Both the position numbers and the translations under genes were made by a program. Under the pieces are notes generated by a model. That model ran no database searches. It was not told where the DNA came from and saw only the letters and a program-made list of their open reading frames with translations. Of a DNA stretch of 64,000 nt, positions 34,040 to 46,200 are shown piece by piece. Position 1 is the first letter of the stretch, and each line of letters begins with the position of its first letter. This stretch comes from Cristatella mucedo (taxonomy: Eukaryota; Bryozoa; Phylactolaemata; Cristatellidae): NCBI GenBank assembly GCA_009760855.2, contig WPIO01000020.1, forward strand, positions 6,174,001-6,238,000. Reading direction: 5' to 3'.

Positions 34040-37000
34040 GCAAAGATCCTTTTGAACCCGAGTGTCCAATCCGTAAATTATTTTAAATTACCAAGAGTAA
34101 CCTAATGCAGCACCTTAAATGCGATTGACGGGACTATGAACTGAGTTCTGAAATCAAACCAGTTTGCATTGTTGTTCAGCTACAACAGATGCTACATGAG
34201 ACCGACGTTCAATGGTTGCTGAACAAGTCTAATTGGAGGGATTCTTCTGCTTGAAATTAATACAAAAATTAATGATACAATCTTCACGCACAGGAGGACT
34301 GTGTAGTAAATCAAAGATCATGACTTAAAAAAACTAATATTCACCTGCATTATGCAAATCTATTTCTATATTTACACCTTCTCCAAGAGATTTACCCAAA
34401 CGAAAAGACACAAAATTAAGATTAATATCTGGCAGTCCATAGACCGGTCATTGCTATATGAATGAGGTCCAGCGGATTATGATCTCCATACAATTTTCTC
34501 TGATACTAGGAATTTACACGGGTATTAATTTCCATGGGTTATTAAGCAGCCTCAGAAAAATCGGATAGGTGGAAGGCTGTAATAATAACTCAGTGGCGAT
34601 TTGCACTAATCTCGCAGGCACTTATGATAGCAGGAAAATTACCCATTTGGCAGAAACACCACAGTCACGAATCAGCTTCTTTTTTGTCAGCATAGCAATG
34701 GTGCTATGAGACAGTAATTTGTGAGCACATTATTGTACAGTATAGGTTGGGTCTTAACTAGGCTTGGCCAAGTTACCTCAAACAGGTGCCATCTGGACAA
34801 TTTAATCCGGCTTCCGGGCTGCTGAGACCAGGCAGGTCGACATGCCTAAACAGTGCTACGAAAGCTAATGTCATTTGTCTCAAAAACAGTGGTAATACTA
34901 GTATTAGTGTACAGTGCTGGCTCTTTATGAACCACGATAGTGGGTTCGAGAACTATAGTGAGCGAACATGTATTGCCCATTGTAATCGGAGGTGATATCC
35001 CCCAAGGGTCATCTTCTGCTCTATAAATGAGGCTTTGTAAATCAGTAAACTTTTTCTGATGTTGCCTAAATACAGGTAAGTATTTTGACGGAAGAAGATA
35101 ACGGCAGCAATAAAGAAAAACCACACCTTCATAAATTAGGTCAAAGACGTCAGCATAGGATGCGATATTCTGTGGCCATAAAGAGGCTAGATAGTACAAT
35201 ACCGACACTGCTTGCCATTAACCTCAAAGTACCGATCACGCATTTGAAGCCCAAAGCATAACTTACTATTTCTTAAATTAGACTTTCTTAGGCTGTCCAC
35301 GGGTGGATTACAACTTATCGGGTTCCCAATGAACCACTGGTAATCTCAAGCTCAGTCATAGTCAAACAGCCACTTAGGAATAGGCTTCTCGATCACTCTT
35401 CCGATAGCAGTGCTGCCATGCAAAGTCTAAAAATGGTTTGTCCATGTGATATGTCCAGGAGGTATTTATTCGGGAGTGAATACTTCTAAGAATTCTTGCT
35501 CTCACGCAGGTATAACCGGCTCAATAGATCCATATTCAAATCCTACTAGCATCCACCTGAAATAAACTCAACGTAAATTGTGCATAACTCGGACGGCTAT
35601 GCTAACCAAGACTGAATCTGAATTTTAGGCTCGTCCCAAGCAAGAACATATATAAAATAAATGGTCCCGCGCCTAACTAAGCAAGTGTTCCGTGTAGCAC
35701 CTTAAGGGTATGCAAGTTGCACTTGTAAGTGAATACCAATAAATTAAAAAATTGACTCATTACATTAATAGGCTAAAGTTTATAATCGGACAGTATGACG
35801 GTTTCAGGAGTTACTTTCCAAAAATCTAGTTTTTATCATTCAGATTTAATTAATTCTCATAACCAGAACTCATGGATCAATTGCCATGCCATCACCCCAA
35901 CGTCAGCTATATTTTTATGCAATAATGGCTGCAATGTCAACCTTCTGACCTCCTTGGGTAGTCAAGGTCAGTATGAATATAATTGTTCAAACATGGCAAT
36001 CTGGAAAATCAAGTGATTAAATACTACCACTATACACTATAAGAAGTGCTGCACTACTCAAAGGATGCTGTATAGTTTCTTAACACTCAACACATCTAAA
36101 AAATTAAATAAGTTCAGCATCTATAATTAAACTTGATTTCACAAAGAAAAGCCCGAGGACGTTTGAGGAAATGTCCATCAATACTTATCTGACCGAAATG
36201 AGAAATTAACTACTCAAGTGTTTCACAAGCAAAGCTAGCCACAAATTTCAAGCTTAACGTCGATCAGTGTAGTACTGGCTGAGTTTGAAAGTCACAAACA
36301 TGTACATCAACATGCTAAAACCAGGTACCTCGATATTCCATGGTTCTATAAGTTGGACCAGAAGTCAGATGGGATGCAGGAATCTGTAGATTTGTTATTT
36401 GTACGTACGTTCCTTCCAGTTGATTTTTTATGTTAGAAACGATTCACATAATCGTTGTTCCAATTACTCCTTTCAATGAGGAAATCAGCACAACGTCGGA
36501 TTCCATTTCTAATATTCCTGTATTTTGAAATATATACAAAATTCAAAATTGCCATTCGAGTCTCTTATGATTATTTTCTGCTAAAATAACTTAAATCTCT
36601 TCCACATAACTAAACAAGTTTTATGAATTTCCAACGAATTCCTCTTCGAAGATTTTCTAGAGATATCAGTTTTATCTTTCAAGAGATTCCTTGAAACCCG
36701 ACGCACAGTTAGCTGAGAGATATGCAGTCTTAAGATCCTAGCTAGATCGGAATCGCTGTTGTACTTGCACCCGACATTTTCGGCAGCCCGATTCAATAAT
36801 AATTAAATAATAATATAAATTACGATATGTGCATAGCAACCTAAGAGAAATAAATCATTCACTCTGTTTTCTTCCCTTTTTAGAAATTAGAGCAGCTAAA
36901 ACTTTTATCTTAATTATCATAAAGATAGCTGCTAAATGACCACCAAAAGTAACATTAGAAGGATGCATCAATGATTACCTAAAATTGACAAAGGACAAGA

Positions 37001-37078
37001 AATTGAGAACTATAAAGGCGTCTTGTTGTGGGGCTACAGTTTATGTAGTCAATAAACAAATGCACGTTAACTGACACG
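34040..37078. other. No feature recognised; possible SINE tail
   Basis: Mostly unique AT-rich sequence. Near 34990-35050, CATCTTCTGCTCTATAAATG followed by GGCTTTGTAAATCAG looks like a worn SINE-1 tail. The frame at 36581-36796 (minus) has a helix-turn-helix-like feel (LTVRRVSRNLLKD) but is too short to call. Confidence 0.35.
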
Positions 37079-37080
37079 AA

Positions 37081-37165
37081 ATAATAATAATAATACAATT
37101 GTATAGCACCCTCAGAGACTGAATCTCTCTCTAGGCACTTTATAGATGCTGCATATAAAGCATTA
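37081..37165 (-). mobile_element. LINE family A 3'-end remnant
   Basis: ATAATAATAATAATACAAT tail and the CACCCTCAGAGACTGAATC stem-loop arm. Confidence 0.78.
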
Positions 37166-37599
37166 CCAAGAAATGACTTTCAAATCCTGAAATAGGTACA
37201 GGCAAGCAAAGACCTAAATTCGTATGCACTCCTTCCAAGTGTGGACATAGCACGGCGATCACTTTGTCTTGTGACACCACCTGTAAGCACCTTTTATGTT
37301 GCCGTTACGTCCGAAATGTCACAGTAACCCAGATTCCACCAGTAGCATAACTGAACACTAAAAAGCTACAGTCAGAATAACTCACACCTGGCCTTAGGAT
37401 TCCAAGTCCATGAAAATAAGCATTTGGTCACCGGAACTGCTAATCAAAGATACCAAGAGCAACACGAAGGAGAAATGTTAACAGTTACACGAAAACTCGT
37501 AGCAGGCCAATCAGGCTATGAATAGGCACACTTTTACACTTCATAAGCAATTGCATGCATAAATATGAAATGCTAGCCAAAACCTTATCTGCCGAAAGC

Positions 37600-37825
37600 T
37601 GCTTATGCGTGCTGACACTGTGCATGCTGCCACTGACCACATTTGCATGCTGACCCTGTGCATGTAACCCCTAACCATATTATTTATTTTGTTTGTTTTT
37701 CAAGCATGATTTTACTTACTATTCTATTGCATATCACTTTGCAGAAAATGTAAAGCGCCTAGAAAGAGATTAAGTTCTCTGAGGGCGCTTTATCAAGTGC
37801 AATATTATTATTATTATTATTATTT
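37600..37825 (+). mobile_element. LINE family A 3' UTR copy, young
   Basis: A 225-bp, 5'-truncated copy starting TGCTTATGCGTGCTGACACT and ending in seven ATT units. It is nearly identical to the 3' UTRs at 2263 and 50405. Confidence 0.92.
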
Positions 37826-37912
37826 TGCTTTGAGTGTGCTATAGAAAACTCTCTTTTGTAACATCTGCGGAGTCTTTTTGGCTTTGTTGAATTACAGGTG
37901 GAGATAGATTGT
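37826..37912 (+). mobile_element. LINE family B 3'-end remnant
   Basis: The last 85 bases of family B (TTGAGTGTGCTATAGAAAAC, then GGCTTTGTTGAATTACAGGT) directly follow the family A tail. The LINE-A insertion may have landed inside or beside an older LINE-B. Confidence 0.7.
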
Positions 37913-38344
37913 GGTACATGCAAATGCCGTTTGCATTGAGACTTGCAAGTACACTGCATTTTCACTATGTCTCATGTAAAATAATACAAGAGACCTTCAA
38001 GATTTTTCTTGAGGACACCACCAACAAGACTGTTGCCGAAAGGCACGTTCTCAATCCAAGCCTCGGATGCCGTTATCAGCAACAAAAGTTTATAACCAAC
38101 TCACGAATGTCTTGTTGGGCCAATGGTTTCTGCCTCAATGACGAGTTTGGCTGCGTTTCGGAAGGATTTACTCCATTGTTGACTGCTTTGTCTGATGCTG
38201 TTCGCGGATTGCCAAATATTCTTACGTGCTGGAGAAAGGAATCCGGAGCATTTTCATCAATAGAAGGAATGATTAATTTTTGCTCATTTTCATTGACCCT
38301 ATAAAGATAACAGCAAAATCTGGTTCAAAACTTCTTTACAGCAT

Positions 38345-38420
38345 ATGCAACTTGCCTATAAAGAGATAAACTGGTCCGAAGGCACTATGCAAATGTAATA
38401 TTATTTTTTATTTAAGTAAA
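38345..38420 (+). mobile_element. Very worn LINE 3' end
   Basis: TTGCCTATAAAGAGATAAAC, GGCACTATGCAAATGTAATA and an ATT-like end resemble the stem-loop and tail of family A. Confidence 0.45.
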
Positions 38421-38424
38421 GACA

Positions 38425-40298
38425 AGCTTCGGTTTCAGCTGTAGGTTTTCGTGTTCTCTGATAAGATGCATAGTTAGGTCGGTCGTGATCGCATAGCGTC
38501 AAGTGAAGGATGAATTTACTAAAGAGATTTGAAGATCAAAAAGCCACATCAGAGCACACTTTCAGGTACCCATTTGGCTTTATCTCAATACGTATTTACA
38601 AAAACAGATCCCGTGTCAAATCGGTGGGGGCAGGAAAAAATCCCCTGGCTCAACCAATTAATGCTGTATTCAAACCGGGCAACTCTACTGCAGTCTTTAC
38701 CTGCTGCTACATTTAGGAGGCCTGCCACCTGCAGCGATTCCATGAGCCCAGATGAGTTTTCACGTTTGGCAGCCTATCAACAATAATTGCTTCTTCTCAG
38801 CTGCTCAGCTTGGAAATGGCAGACAGCAAAAGTATATGGCATTGTCAAACAGGCAAAGCAGCAGCGTCTAACGGATCAATGACCTTCCCCTCGAAGCGTT
38901 GGTGCAGTATATCAGCCAGATTATGACCACTTATATTTTATGGGAGGTCTTGAATTATAATGGCTCGAAATATGCCATGGTCGTGTCATAATCTCTGGTT
39001 AGGCAGCATAAAAGCCCGATTCACATAAGAGGCGAAGCAAGTATCCTTTAGGCATTGAACACGACAGCTGAATCGTGCGTTTTGTATTAAATAACAATTG
39101 CTGAACGATATAGCTGGGGCTGAACACCTGTAGCCCCCTTATAACTGTCGAATTTATTGCTCCATGCAATGGATCTGGATTTGTATGGGGCTCTTAATAC
39201 CTGCTGCTTTCAGCTCTTTCAGAGTACTCGCTCCCTCTGGCATCTTCACTTAAAAGTCGAAAGCGCTGATTCAAGGCTTTCAAATCAGACATCACGACGA
39301 TTAGTAACTGCAACGATTGGGACTTTCGCCTACTTGATCTCCTCAGTAATCCAAGGCATTTAAAAGCAGTGGTCGTCCTAGACTTGAGAGGCTTGGCAAT
39401 GCGATACACAAGCCAGTAAATACATTTCTTTTCTACGCACTTTCAGGCACCCATCATTGAATAAGCTTTCTTTGTTTTCATATTAAAATGAATAAGACTA
39501 AAACGATTCGCGAACAACTCAATTCAATTAGCTGCAATAAAATGACAGTCCAATGTGCTGCAGGAGAGTCTCCACTGGTAAGTCAAGACAGCTAGTAAGA
39601 TGTACAATCGTCCTGTTCATTTCCATGAGATGCTGCTTTATTTCTGTTATAATACTAGGCTGATTCCATATATTAATCCATGGAATAATACTCGACTCTC
39701 ATTTGAGCACTAATTGCTCCAGGCAGAACTATTTCCTTCCTTGATGGAACGCTACTGAACAACGGTCTCCAACTTCTTTGTGCCTCTGCCTAAGCAGCTG
39801 GTCAATTCCCAGTGAAACGCATAACGGTTTGCTATGGACATAAGGAAAAAACAAAGAATACTAAACACGGGTTAAGAAGGCAACCAAGAAGACGGTTGTA
39901 CCAATACATTTAAGCTTAGGTTGAGTCCAATGAATAGAAGCATAGTGCAATCACCTAAAATCAGATTATTAACCCAAAAAATATAACGTTCACAATCAAA
40001 AATATTTTAACTGCTTGCAAGCAAGACTGCCGCCCAATAATCCCAACGACGTCAAATCGGTGCGGCTCTCAAAATTGTTCATAAGTAAGAGCCGGTATGA
40101 CTTCATTCCTTGCTGCTGCTTCTGAGGAGAAGCAGCCGCAAATGCACCGCTCTGTTTTTCTTCTCTCTCCCTCCGTCCTGTCTCTAATGAGCTTGTTACT
40201 AGACAAATCCTTTAAGCTTATGCGACGACTAGACCTATGGACCCTATCCCAACAGTTCGGATTAAGGGTACATACATTTTCCCACCCACTTTAAAAAG
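38425..40298. other. No feature recognised
   Basis: Apparently unique sequence. No exon with supporting splice sites found. Confidence 0.4.
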
Positions 40299-40299
40299 A

Positions 40300-40418
<119 letters not shown>

Positions 40419-40703
40419 TCACGTTAAGGTGAAGTTCCTTTGCCTCTAAAGGCAGTAGTCGTCAGGCTACTTGTCAAAAGCCTACAGTAGAAATGAGAAT
40501 TAGTCACATTCTGCTAGTATTCCTTCTTTGGTTCTTATCCAAGAAACTGAAACGAGTAGTGGTGCAGAAGGTCAGTCATTTTTCATCAGCTCATCAGATC
40601 TTGCTAGCAAGCTCCACCCTGGATTAAGAAAGGAAATAATTCGACAGAAACTGCTGCACTTGTATAGTAACCTTCTGAGCACTGCATATCAAAGTAATGT
40701 AAT

Positions 40704-41400
40704 GTATCTCCGTCTGTAACTCCACAAAGCCATAAAGACTACGTGGATGTTACGCAGGAGAGTTTTGTATAGCGCACTCACAGCCTAAGCGGCTTTCAGT
40801 ACGCATTCGGTAGCAAACAGACTTCGTCCCAAACAACAAAGAGAAAGTGGAAAACATAGCAGAGTCAGGGGAGCAGTTGAGGTAGTGAGTAGCATGGAAG
40901 TAGCAGCTCAAGACAGCTGAAAAGGATAAACCATAGTCGGCAGCAGAAGAATAGTTGTCGTTGCATAAGAATTGTGGAAGGGAGTTCCACAGTCTGGGAC
41001 CTGCAGAGCTAAAGCTTCTGTCGCCAACGGTCTTTAAGCTGAGAAATGGAACAGCAAATTTATTGTCCATACAGAACCTGAGGGCACAAGGAGGCTGAAA
41101 CTGGTGCAGCAGTTCAGCTAGGTGCAAAGAAGTCCAGCTGTGGCGGGCCTTGTGGTTCAATGTAAGATCTTTGCTTTGTATCCTTCGATCAACTGGCAGC
41201 CATCCTAGCTCTTTTAGCAGAGGAGACACGAGCTCAAATCTCTGGGACTTGAAGACTAGCCTTGCAGCCATTTTCATAGCCAGCTGCAGTGGCCAAGTTG
41301 CTTTCTTTGGTAGCCCAGCCAAAAGGAAGTTACAATAATCAAGCCCAGGCAGAACTAAGGAGCTAGTTAAACTTTTTGCAAGCCACTGTGGAAGACATGG
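40704..41400 (-). mobile_element. LINE family B copy
   Basis: The 3' end at the left (GTAATGTAATGTATCTCCGT) leads into the 3' UTR and then a 190-codon frame (40750-41322) of the ORF2 C-terminus with [36 protein letters not shown] and [18 protein letters not shown]. The match ends near 41400. The catalytic region is absent. Confidence 0.92.
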
Positions 41401-42099
41401 AAAGGCCTCTCAGCAAGTTCTTCTAGATCTCTCAGCAGCTATGACACATTTGAACTTGGGATCTTTGTGGAGTGCCTCTAAACATGCTTAGGTTTCAGCT
41501 AGTATAGCAGTAAAGTGAGTTAGGTCCCACTTAAGGTTTCAGTGATTAAGGTACAGGGCTCAACCAAGTTCAAGGTGAATGCATTTGTTGACAGTCGCCA
41601 TCTTGTGGTCAAATGTTGTCAGAAAGAACAGCAAATGGATTTAACTTGTATTTACTCATAGTTATATATGAATGATCACTCATAAGGTTTAAGAAATTAG
41701 TGCATGTTATAAATTAGTAGCTTTACTGTAAACAGCTTCCTCGAAGAAGCCCCCAAAAGTAGTCACCCATCATAATTTAGTCATTCAGTTCATTATACTC
41801 GAGTTCAAAGGCCAGTATGTTTTAACAAAAACTCTCCCCTGATCCTCAAAATAAGCTCCCATGCTCTTCTTGAGTTTTTAAGATAAGCATGATGAATAAT
41901 ATAGACATTGAAGGACATACCGAATCCCATTTTTGGATGGCTCTTAATAAAATCCGGAACCAGATGCTAATTGTTTTCAGCCTAATAATTTTCCATAAAG
42001 CTGTGTACCACTACATAAACCAGTTACAAACCACTTTCTTGGTCCTGCTTCTTGACGAATCTTCTTGAACAAACTAACCATTCAATCTTACTTCCTTTT

Positions 42100-42175
42100 A
42101 TGCAAATTTAAAGTGCCCAGAAAGAGATTGAGTTCTCTGAGGGCGCTATATCAAATGTGTTATCCTTATTATTTC
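42100..42175 (+). mobile_element. LINE family A 3' end, short
   Basis: TTTAAAGTGCCCAGAAAGAG, the stem-loop arm GAGGGCGCTATATC and a worn ATT tail. Confidence 0.75.
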
Positions 42176-42582
42176 TAACTAATCATAGCACCTAATAATC
42201 TTCTTTATTTGCAGTCAGATGACGATGCGGCCTTTGTCCTTTGCCTCCGACAGCTGTGGCAAAATATCTTGGAGGTACTTGAAAGTTTCAGACTTGTCTG
42301 TCTATGGTCGTGACTTGGTTTGATGATGCCAGACGTTATGTCCAGTGGTGGCATCAGCAGCTTCTGAGGGCCTAACGGCATTTCTCACTTGATTATGTTC
42401 ATTCCTAGAGAGAAATTGATCCACTGTGGCCAGTCTCTTTCTTGGATAGAGCATTATAGTATCATGGCTGTTTCATTGACAAATAAAACAAAAAAGTTAA
42501 GTGAAACCGACTTTGAGGCTAATCAGTAATTGTACCATTTTGAGGTATCCAATGATGTCCTAGCCATAATCGCCACAATTCG

Positions 42583-42761
42583 TCACTCAGCAATATCTGG
42601 TGTAGACGTCTTAGACGTCTTTGAAGTGCTCAGAGAGAGCCACGGAGAGAGACTGTGTTTAGTGACCTGCTCGGTTGAGCCTCCAGAACACGTGTAGCCA
42701 GCTTTCGAGGAAGTAAGCAGACCTTGCCAATTAGTTAAAAGCAGAAAGCCTGAAGGGTGAA
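42583..42761 (-). CDS. Alternative bestrophin terminal exon (weak)
   Basis: After a poor acceptor (CGTGTGCAG) the bestrophin frame (GA|T) could continue with VSLSRVHPSGFLLLTNWQ and end STSKTSKTSTPDIAE before TGA. It would give a protein of about 431 residues. The acceptor lacks a pyrimidine tract, and I prefer the distal exons, but the two options exclude or alternate with each other. Confidence 0.18.
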
Positions 42762-43090
42762 CTCTCGACAGAGATACACTGCACACGTGCCTTCAGATCG
42801 ATCTAAGAATCGCCTAGACCTGGCTGAAAGGTCTTGGCTCTTCTCTCCACCCACGACCAGTGACCACAAGCACACAAACAGAGAAGCACCTTCGGACGGC
42901 CATCCTGGGACAGCAAGCCTTTCTGTGGAAGCCCCGCCCCCTTTCGCTAATAGGGTAAGTCGGTTGCAAGCCAGCTCAAACAAAGTGGAATTGAGGCATC
43001 CGGTCAGAGAGCACAAGCTGCTCAAGCTCTGGTGAGTCATTGCAACGCAGGTTTGATAAAGAGGAAACCTAACCGAACGAGCCTGCTTAC

Positions 43091-43242
43091 TCTAGGAATG
43101 CTGCCGAGCCCTGGAAGGGCTGTGCCTTGTACTGCTCCGATGCAGCAGTGTAGGGCAGCTGGAAGTCGTTCTCGTCCCAGTACTGGTCCTTGATGAGCAT
43201 CGGATGCTCGCTGTGCATGTCGTCGACTATTAAATACGAGAC
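43091..43242 (-). CDS. Bestrophin exon 9
   Basis: Acceptor TTGTTGTCAG, donor CTAGA|GTAAGC. It encodes residues 318-367, with [36 protein letters not shown] and FQGSAAFL. This is the conserved segment following the calcium clasp and ends in phase 2. Confidence 0.95.
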
Positions 43243-46200
43243 CTGACAACAAGGCAGCAGCAGCAGCAATAGTAGCTGCCATTTCTCTTGCCAGCAGCCG
43301 GCATCTAGGGTTTGCCAAGCACGTGGCAGCACACTGCTTTCCAAAAGTTTCTACACACCTGATCCATCGATTTGAGTCCGGTTGCTGCTAATGCCAGTAG
43401 TAGATTAAGTCATTAAACTGCAATAGCTATTAAAGTGCAGCAATCTGCCAATATCATTTTGCACTCAGTTTCAGTTTGCTATGCTAGGCTTAGCAAAAAA
43501 CTGCCTTAGTCACAAATCGAGTAAACCGTTCCCATGTAAACAGATGGTATGTGTGGTCGTGTGACTATCAGCCCCTCTTGGATGCCATCTAGTTCAAGAA
43601 CCTAATTTTGGCCCATTCGATTCCCAACGATGCCTCGGCCAATGATGAGCTAAGGTACTCGGATATCTCCTTGACCTTTTAAGGCCAGCTCCTGCCCTAG
43701 AGAAGCACTAGGCGACCAGAATATGCTGCCAGTTGCTCACTTTTCTGACGGTACAAGAGCAGTTTTGATGTTGCTGCACCGAAATGGCCATTCAAACAGA
43801 GTTACCGCAAGGCAGCTGAATATGTCACAGGGTTCTGTTAGGAACATTATTAGGAAACATCTGGATTATGGTAGCACAGAGTGGCAATTGGTTGCAATTG
43901 CAATTGCAATCAAGGCATTGCCTTGATCTGGTCATCAGGTGAGTTATTTTTCTGATGCTGTCCATCGATGCTGAGATCGACAAGCAAAATCAAGCCTTGC
44001 TTTTTTAGTGCTGCACAGTCAACAATGGCTTGCATATGGCCACCAGAGCATTCAGTCTTTAGTCGTTAAGCCATCTGCTCGTGGTGTTTTGGCTTACGAG
44101 CATTCCGGTTTAATAGCAGAATCTGGCAGTGCATTTCAGCAATCTTAAACCTGTCCTTCAGAGCCATGATATTGAGTTGCAGGTTCTCAATAGGAGTACA
44201 GCGACATCAAAACCCCTCAAAAAACTAAAACAATATCTGATTTAACAGCCTCTTTTGAATAGTGACAGAAGAGCCTTCGGGCCATCACCACAGCTTGCAG
44301 CAGCAATACAGAATCACCCACCCCAGGATTCAGACCTACGACCTTGGGATCGAGGTCGTGAAATGCCCTTAGAAAGAAGAAAACATTGGGTACCTTAGCT
44401 CAACATTGGCTGAGGCATCATTGGTGATGAAATGGGCCAAAAATAGGTTCAACTGGAAGGCATCCAAGAGGGGCTGACAGTCACGTGACCACATATTCCC
44501 ATCTGTTTACATGGGAACGGTTTACTCGGTTTCCGACGAATGCAGCTATATCCTAAGCCAGGCATATCTAACTGAAACTTAATGCAAAATTCTATTGACA
44601 GGTTGTTACACTTTAATAGCTAGTGTAGCTTAATAACTTAATTAACTACTGGTATTAGCAACAAACGAACTCAAATCAATGATCAGGTGTGTAGAAACCT
44701 TTTAGAGAGCAGTATAAGCAGGAAGAGTGCATTCGCGTATCACTGCAACAGTGTACTGACTACAAGACAGTGCTCGATTCACGGATGCATGCAAAACTCA
44801 GCAACTGGGCGTGCATGGAAGACAACTGCAATCCCGGGGCCTGGCATGCCATTACACAAGCTTCACAGTCGCCTGTTTAGTTTTAGCAAAGTAACACAGT
44901 CGTCCCGACTGCTGTTACTACTCACAGGTAATGTAATGTAATTTATCACCATCTATAACTCCACAAAGCCATAAAGACTATGTGGGTGTTATGCAGGAGA
45001 CTTTTGTATATCAAACTCACAGCCTAAGCAGCTGTCGGTATGCATTCGGTAACCCAACAGACTTCATCTCACGCAACAAAGAGAAAGTGGGAAGCATAGC
45101 AGACTCAGGTGAGCAGTTGAGGTAGTGAGTAGCATAGAAGTATCGCTCAGGGCCACTGAAAAGGATGAGCCACAGTCGGCAGCAGGAGAGTAGTTGTCGT
45201 TGTGTACGAATTGTGGAAGCGAGTTCCACAGTCTGCGACCTGCAGAGCTAAAGCTTTTGTCGCCAATGGTCTTTAAGTGGAGGAATGAGACAGCTAATTT
45301 TGCCCGTGCAGGACCTTAGGGCACGAGGAGGCTGAAGCTGGTGCAGCATTTCAGCTAGGTACAAAGGAGCCAAGCCGGGGTGGGCCTTGTGGGTCTGCGT
45401 TAGAACTTTGCTCCGTATCTGTTGATCAACCGGCAACCATTCTAGCTCTTTTAGCAAAGGAGAGAAGTGGTCAAACCTCTGGGACTTGAAAACTAGCCCT
45501 GCAGCCATATTTATAGCCAGCTGCAGTGGCCTAATTGCATTACTTGGCAGCCCAGCCAAAAGGGAGGTCTTGGGGCCTGTGCTTACACTAGGTGCAAACC
45601 TCTGCTGCTAGGCTTGTCTACAAGGAGCCTAGCAGATGCCACAGTAAACCACATTCCGATGATCTGAACTGGCTGCTCATCAAGCAAGGCATTGACTTCA
45701 AGGTTTAGCAGCTCACTCTTAAATTCCTTCATTCTACTGCTCTGGCCTACCCATCAGAACTATATGCAGATCAGGCTTGGCATTTGGCACCTTACCACCT
45801 GCTCTTCTGACTCAAGTAATTTAGTGGTGCCTAGAAACCTAGTGCCTCGAATCCTTTGGAAGCCCTGGATTACTTCGTACTCCCCTAAGCCTAGAACTTG
45901 GTCTCGACTGGCGTCCAGTGAAGTGACATTAAAAAAAACTAAAAAACGCACGTGTTCCTTATCGCATTTTCTGTGTCAGTGTGCATTCTTTTTAAGCACT
46001 TACACCTACTGATGCAATGCATATTACTTTTAACCACATTGACATGCTTCCTTTCCAGCATGCGCAAAGTGCGTACGAAGAGATTTAATTCTCTGGGGGT
46101 GCTTTAAAAATGTCTAATTACTGATCTCACTCTTACGATTCCACAGAGTAGCTAAGACGGCAAGCAAAAGGTTCTGAGACGAAATCACCAGCAGGAGCTA

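Larger units (their letters stand above)
43343..44702. mobile_element. DNA transposon with ~320-bp terminal inverted repeats
   Basis: The left arm (43343-43665) and right arm (44383-44702) are inverted copies. Both contain GTTTCTACACACCTGATC at the outer end, AACCGTTCCCATGTAAACAG, TCAGCCCCTCTTGGATGCC and GCTAAGGTAC at the inner edge. The arms differ at perhaps one base in six, so the element is old. The 720-bp interior has an HTH frame on the plus strand and a nested SINE but no catalytic DDE domain, so it is non-autonomous or eroded. Flanking target duplications are not clear. It lies about 100 bp upstream of bestrophin exon 9, inside intron 8. Confidence 0.85.

Noticed and set aside
37909-38304. 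131-codon plus-strand frame
   Set aside because: It starts inside a LINE-B remnant, has no recognised domain and no splice context.
42735-43040. Minus-strand frame as a bestrophin exon
   Set aside because: It overlaps the intron side of the exon 9 donor and is in a frame that exon 9 cannot enter through a consensus acceptor.
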